Assembly (NCBI GenBank): GCA_023398375.1
Contig: JAEWSH010000032.1
Span: forward strand, 120,998 to 184,997
DNA length: 64,000 bases
Reading direction: 5' to 3'
Source of the DNA: Bacillota bacterium
Lineage (GTDB): Bacteria > Bacillota > Clostridia > Lachnospirales > Lachnospiraceae
Below, one piece after another: positions 63,356 to 64,000 of this stretch; the stretch's first letter is position 1, and each line of letters opens with the position of its first letter. The notes beneath the pieces are model-generated. The model was not told the DNA's origin. It made no database searches and worked only from the letters and a program-made list of their open reading frames with translations. The position numbers and the translations under genes were made by a program.

Positions 63356-63429
63356 TAGCGAAGGGGGGATTCGAACCCTCGACACCACGGGTATGAACCG
63401 TGTGCTCTAGCCAGCTGAGCTATCTCGCC
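63356..63429 (-). tRNA. tRNA-Met (anticodon CAT), imperfect 3' half
   Basis: A 74-nt cloverleaf. The D arm GCTC/GAGC is intact; the anticodon arm CACGG/CCGTG holds loop TTCATAC (CAT). The T arm GAGGG/CCCCC has one mismatch with loop TTCGAAT. The acceptor GGCGAGA against CTTCGCT has G-U pairs and one A-C mismatch; the discriminator is A and no CCA is encoded. The 5' half is orthodox, but bases 64-67 look altered relative to the pairing they should have. Confidence 0.82.
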
Positions 63430-63479
63430 ATTATAAATTGTCTGGTGCGTGCGGCACAAAAGCTTTTCATACCGCAAAA

Positions 63480-63552
63480 TGGGACCTATAGGGCTCGAAC
63501 CTATGACCCTCTGCTTGTAAGGCAGATGCTCTCCCAGCTGAGCTAAGATCCC
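63480..63552 (-). tRNA. tRNA-Val (anticodon TAC)
   Basis: A 73-nt cloverleaf with clean arms: acceptor GGGATCT/AGGTCCC (one G-U), D arm GCTC/GAGC, anticodon arm TCTGC/GCAGA with loop CTTACAA (TAC, reads GTA), T arm ATAGG/CCTAT with TTCGAGC. The discriminator is A; CCA is not encoded. It lies 50 bp upstream of tRNA-Met and shares its promoter. Confidence 0.93.
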
Positions 63553-63586
63553 AAGGTGGCGGATTATACTTCAAACCCGCTTTGCT

Positions 63587-63616
63587 ATTGTACTAAATAA
63601 TACCGCCATTTGTCAA
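63587..63616 (-). promoter_or_regulatory. Promoter of the tRNA-Val/tRNA-Met unit
   Basis: Perfect TTGACA (63611-63616) and TACAAT (63587-63592) with an 18-bp spacer, 35 bp upstream of tRNA-Val. Confidence 0.83.
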
Positions 63617-63683
63617 TAGATTTTATCCATATTTCTTAAAATTTTTGCGGTTTGGCATTTTACAGTCATGCAGACCGGACAGC

Positions 63684-64000
63684 TCACAGCGCCCGCCTGT
63701 ACAATTCTTCGATTTCCTCCTGACTGAAGATACGGGGATGATTGACGATGCCAGCTGCCGATACCTTCATGCAGTTGAGTGCCATCCATGGAATGTCGGA
63801 CTCTTTAATCCCAAGCTGTGCCAAGCCCGTCTGCAGATCCAGCCAACCTAAGAACCTTCTGATCTGATCGCCGCAGTCCGCTCCATCTTTGCCGCCTAAT
63901 ATCCGGCTGATCAGAGCATATTTTTCGGGCGCGGCCTCATAAGATGCATCACAGATCACCGGTGTCAGCGCCGCAAGTCCCTTTCCATGCACAATATCCT
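63684..64000 (-). CDS. C-terminus of an iron-containing alcohol dehydrogenase, cut by window edge
   Basis: About 105 residues of a minus-strand gene that begins beyond the right edge. The segment DIVHGKGLAALTP carries one of the conserved metal-binding His residues of Fe-ADH proteins, followed by the helical C-terminal domain with ISRILGGKD and FSQEEIEELYRRAL. It reduces aldehydes or oxidises alcohols with NAD(P)H. The local GC content is clearly higher than in its neighbours, which hints at a different origin. The product is read from the partial sequence only. Confidence 0.8.
   Translation of the reverse strand, partial: DIVHGKGLAALTPVICDASYEAAPEKYALISRILGGKDGADCGDQIRRFLGWLDLQTGLAQLGIKESDIPWMALNCMKVSAAGIVNHPRIFSQEEIEELYRRAL

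Noticed and set aside
1..64000. CRISPR arrays, insertion sequences or prophage genes
   Set aside because: No regularly spaced direct repeats, transposase, integrase or phage structural gene was seen on either strand.

Overview
The window looks like chromosomal DNA of a low-GC, endospore-forming Gram-positive anaerobe, most likely a Lachnospiraceae/Clostridium cluster XIVa relative. The support is AT-rich DNA, strong GGAGG-type ribosome binding sites, Firmicutes regulators (T-box, lysine and cobalamin riboswitches, NiaR, a Bacillus-type LexA box, sigma-H), a GerMN lipoprotein, YesM/YesN two-component regulation, and the Firmicutes block cysE-cysS-mrnC-rlmB-sigH. Most genes lie on the minus strand, as on a leading strand. 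I see no insertion sequence, prophage or CRISPR array.

Layout, left to right. 1-3.9 kb: N-terminus of a membrane-anchored cell-wall protein, NiaR with an EIIC-like permease, a cold-shock protein, an orphan eukaryotic-type HisA and a small lipoprotein. 4-9.4 kb: class III fructose bisphosphatase, dapB, dapA under a lysine riboswitch, a corrinoid adenosyltransferase and an SSB-like protein. 9.7-20.7 kb: housekeeping genes (typA, EamA transporter, mgtE with an odd leader, yigZ, class A PBP, ylmH), an orphan FliD-like protein and a large structured intergenic element. 20.8-23.2 kb: a lone tRNA-Thr, then a LexA-controlled operon of a small protein, a Y-family polymerase and an SRAP protein. 23.3-36.4 kb: accessory membrane and stress genes (split chromate transporter and YeiH exporter, each divergent from a LysR regulator, DUF2892, GerMN lipoprotein with a peptidoglycan-binding protein, a CZB chemoreceptor, tandem glutathione peroxidases, DUF4153).

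36.4-42.8 kb: small enzymes, a GntR regulator followed by a frameshifted ABC ATPase, TraX, and the cobalt transporter cbiQ-cbiO-cbiM-cbiN behind a cobalamin riboswitch. 42.8-47.4 kb: a polar amino-acid ABC transporter with a short attenuator-like leader. 47.5-52.6 kb: sigH, rlmB, mrnC, cysS and cysE behind a cysteine T-box, then ispF with a Cys-rich tail. 52.8-63 kb: an ABC-exporter fossil, then a complete Opp-type transporter with its YesM/YesN regulators, probably for an oligosaccharide or peptide. 63.3-64 kb: tRNA-Met, tRNA-Val and the C-terminus of an iron-containing alcohol dehydrogenase.

How the parts fit: amino-acid and cofactor supply is governed by three RNA sensors (lysine to dapA, uncharged tRNA-Cys to cysES, adenosylcobalamin to cbiQOMN). 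DNA damage is wired through one LexA box. Nutrient import is governed by YesMN next to the Opp genes. All assignments are by reading motifs; no database search was run.
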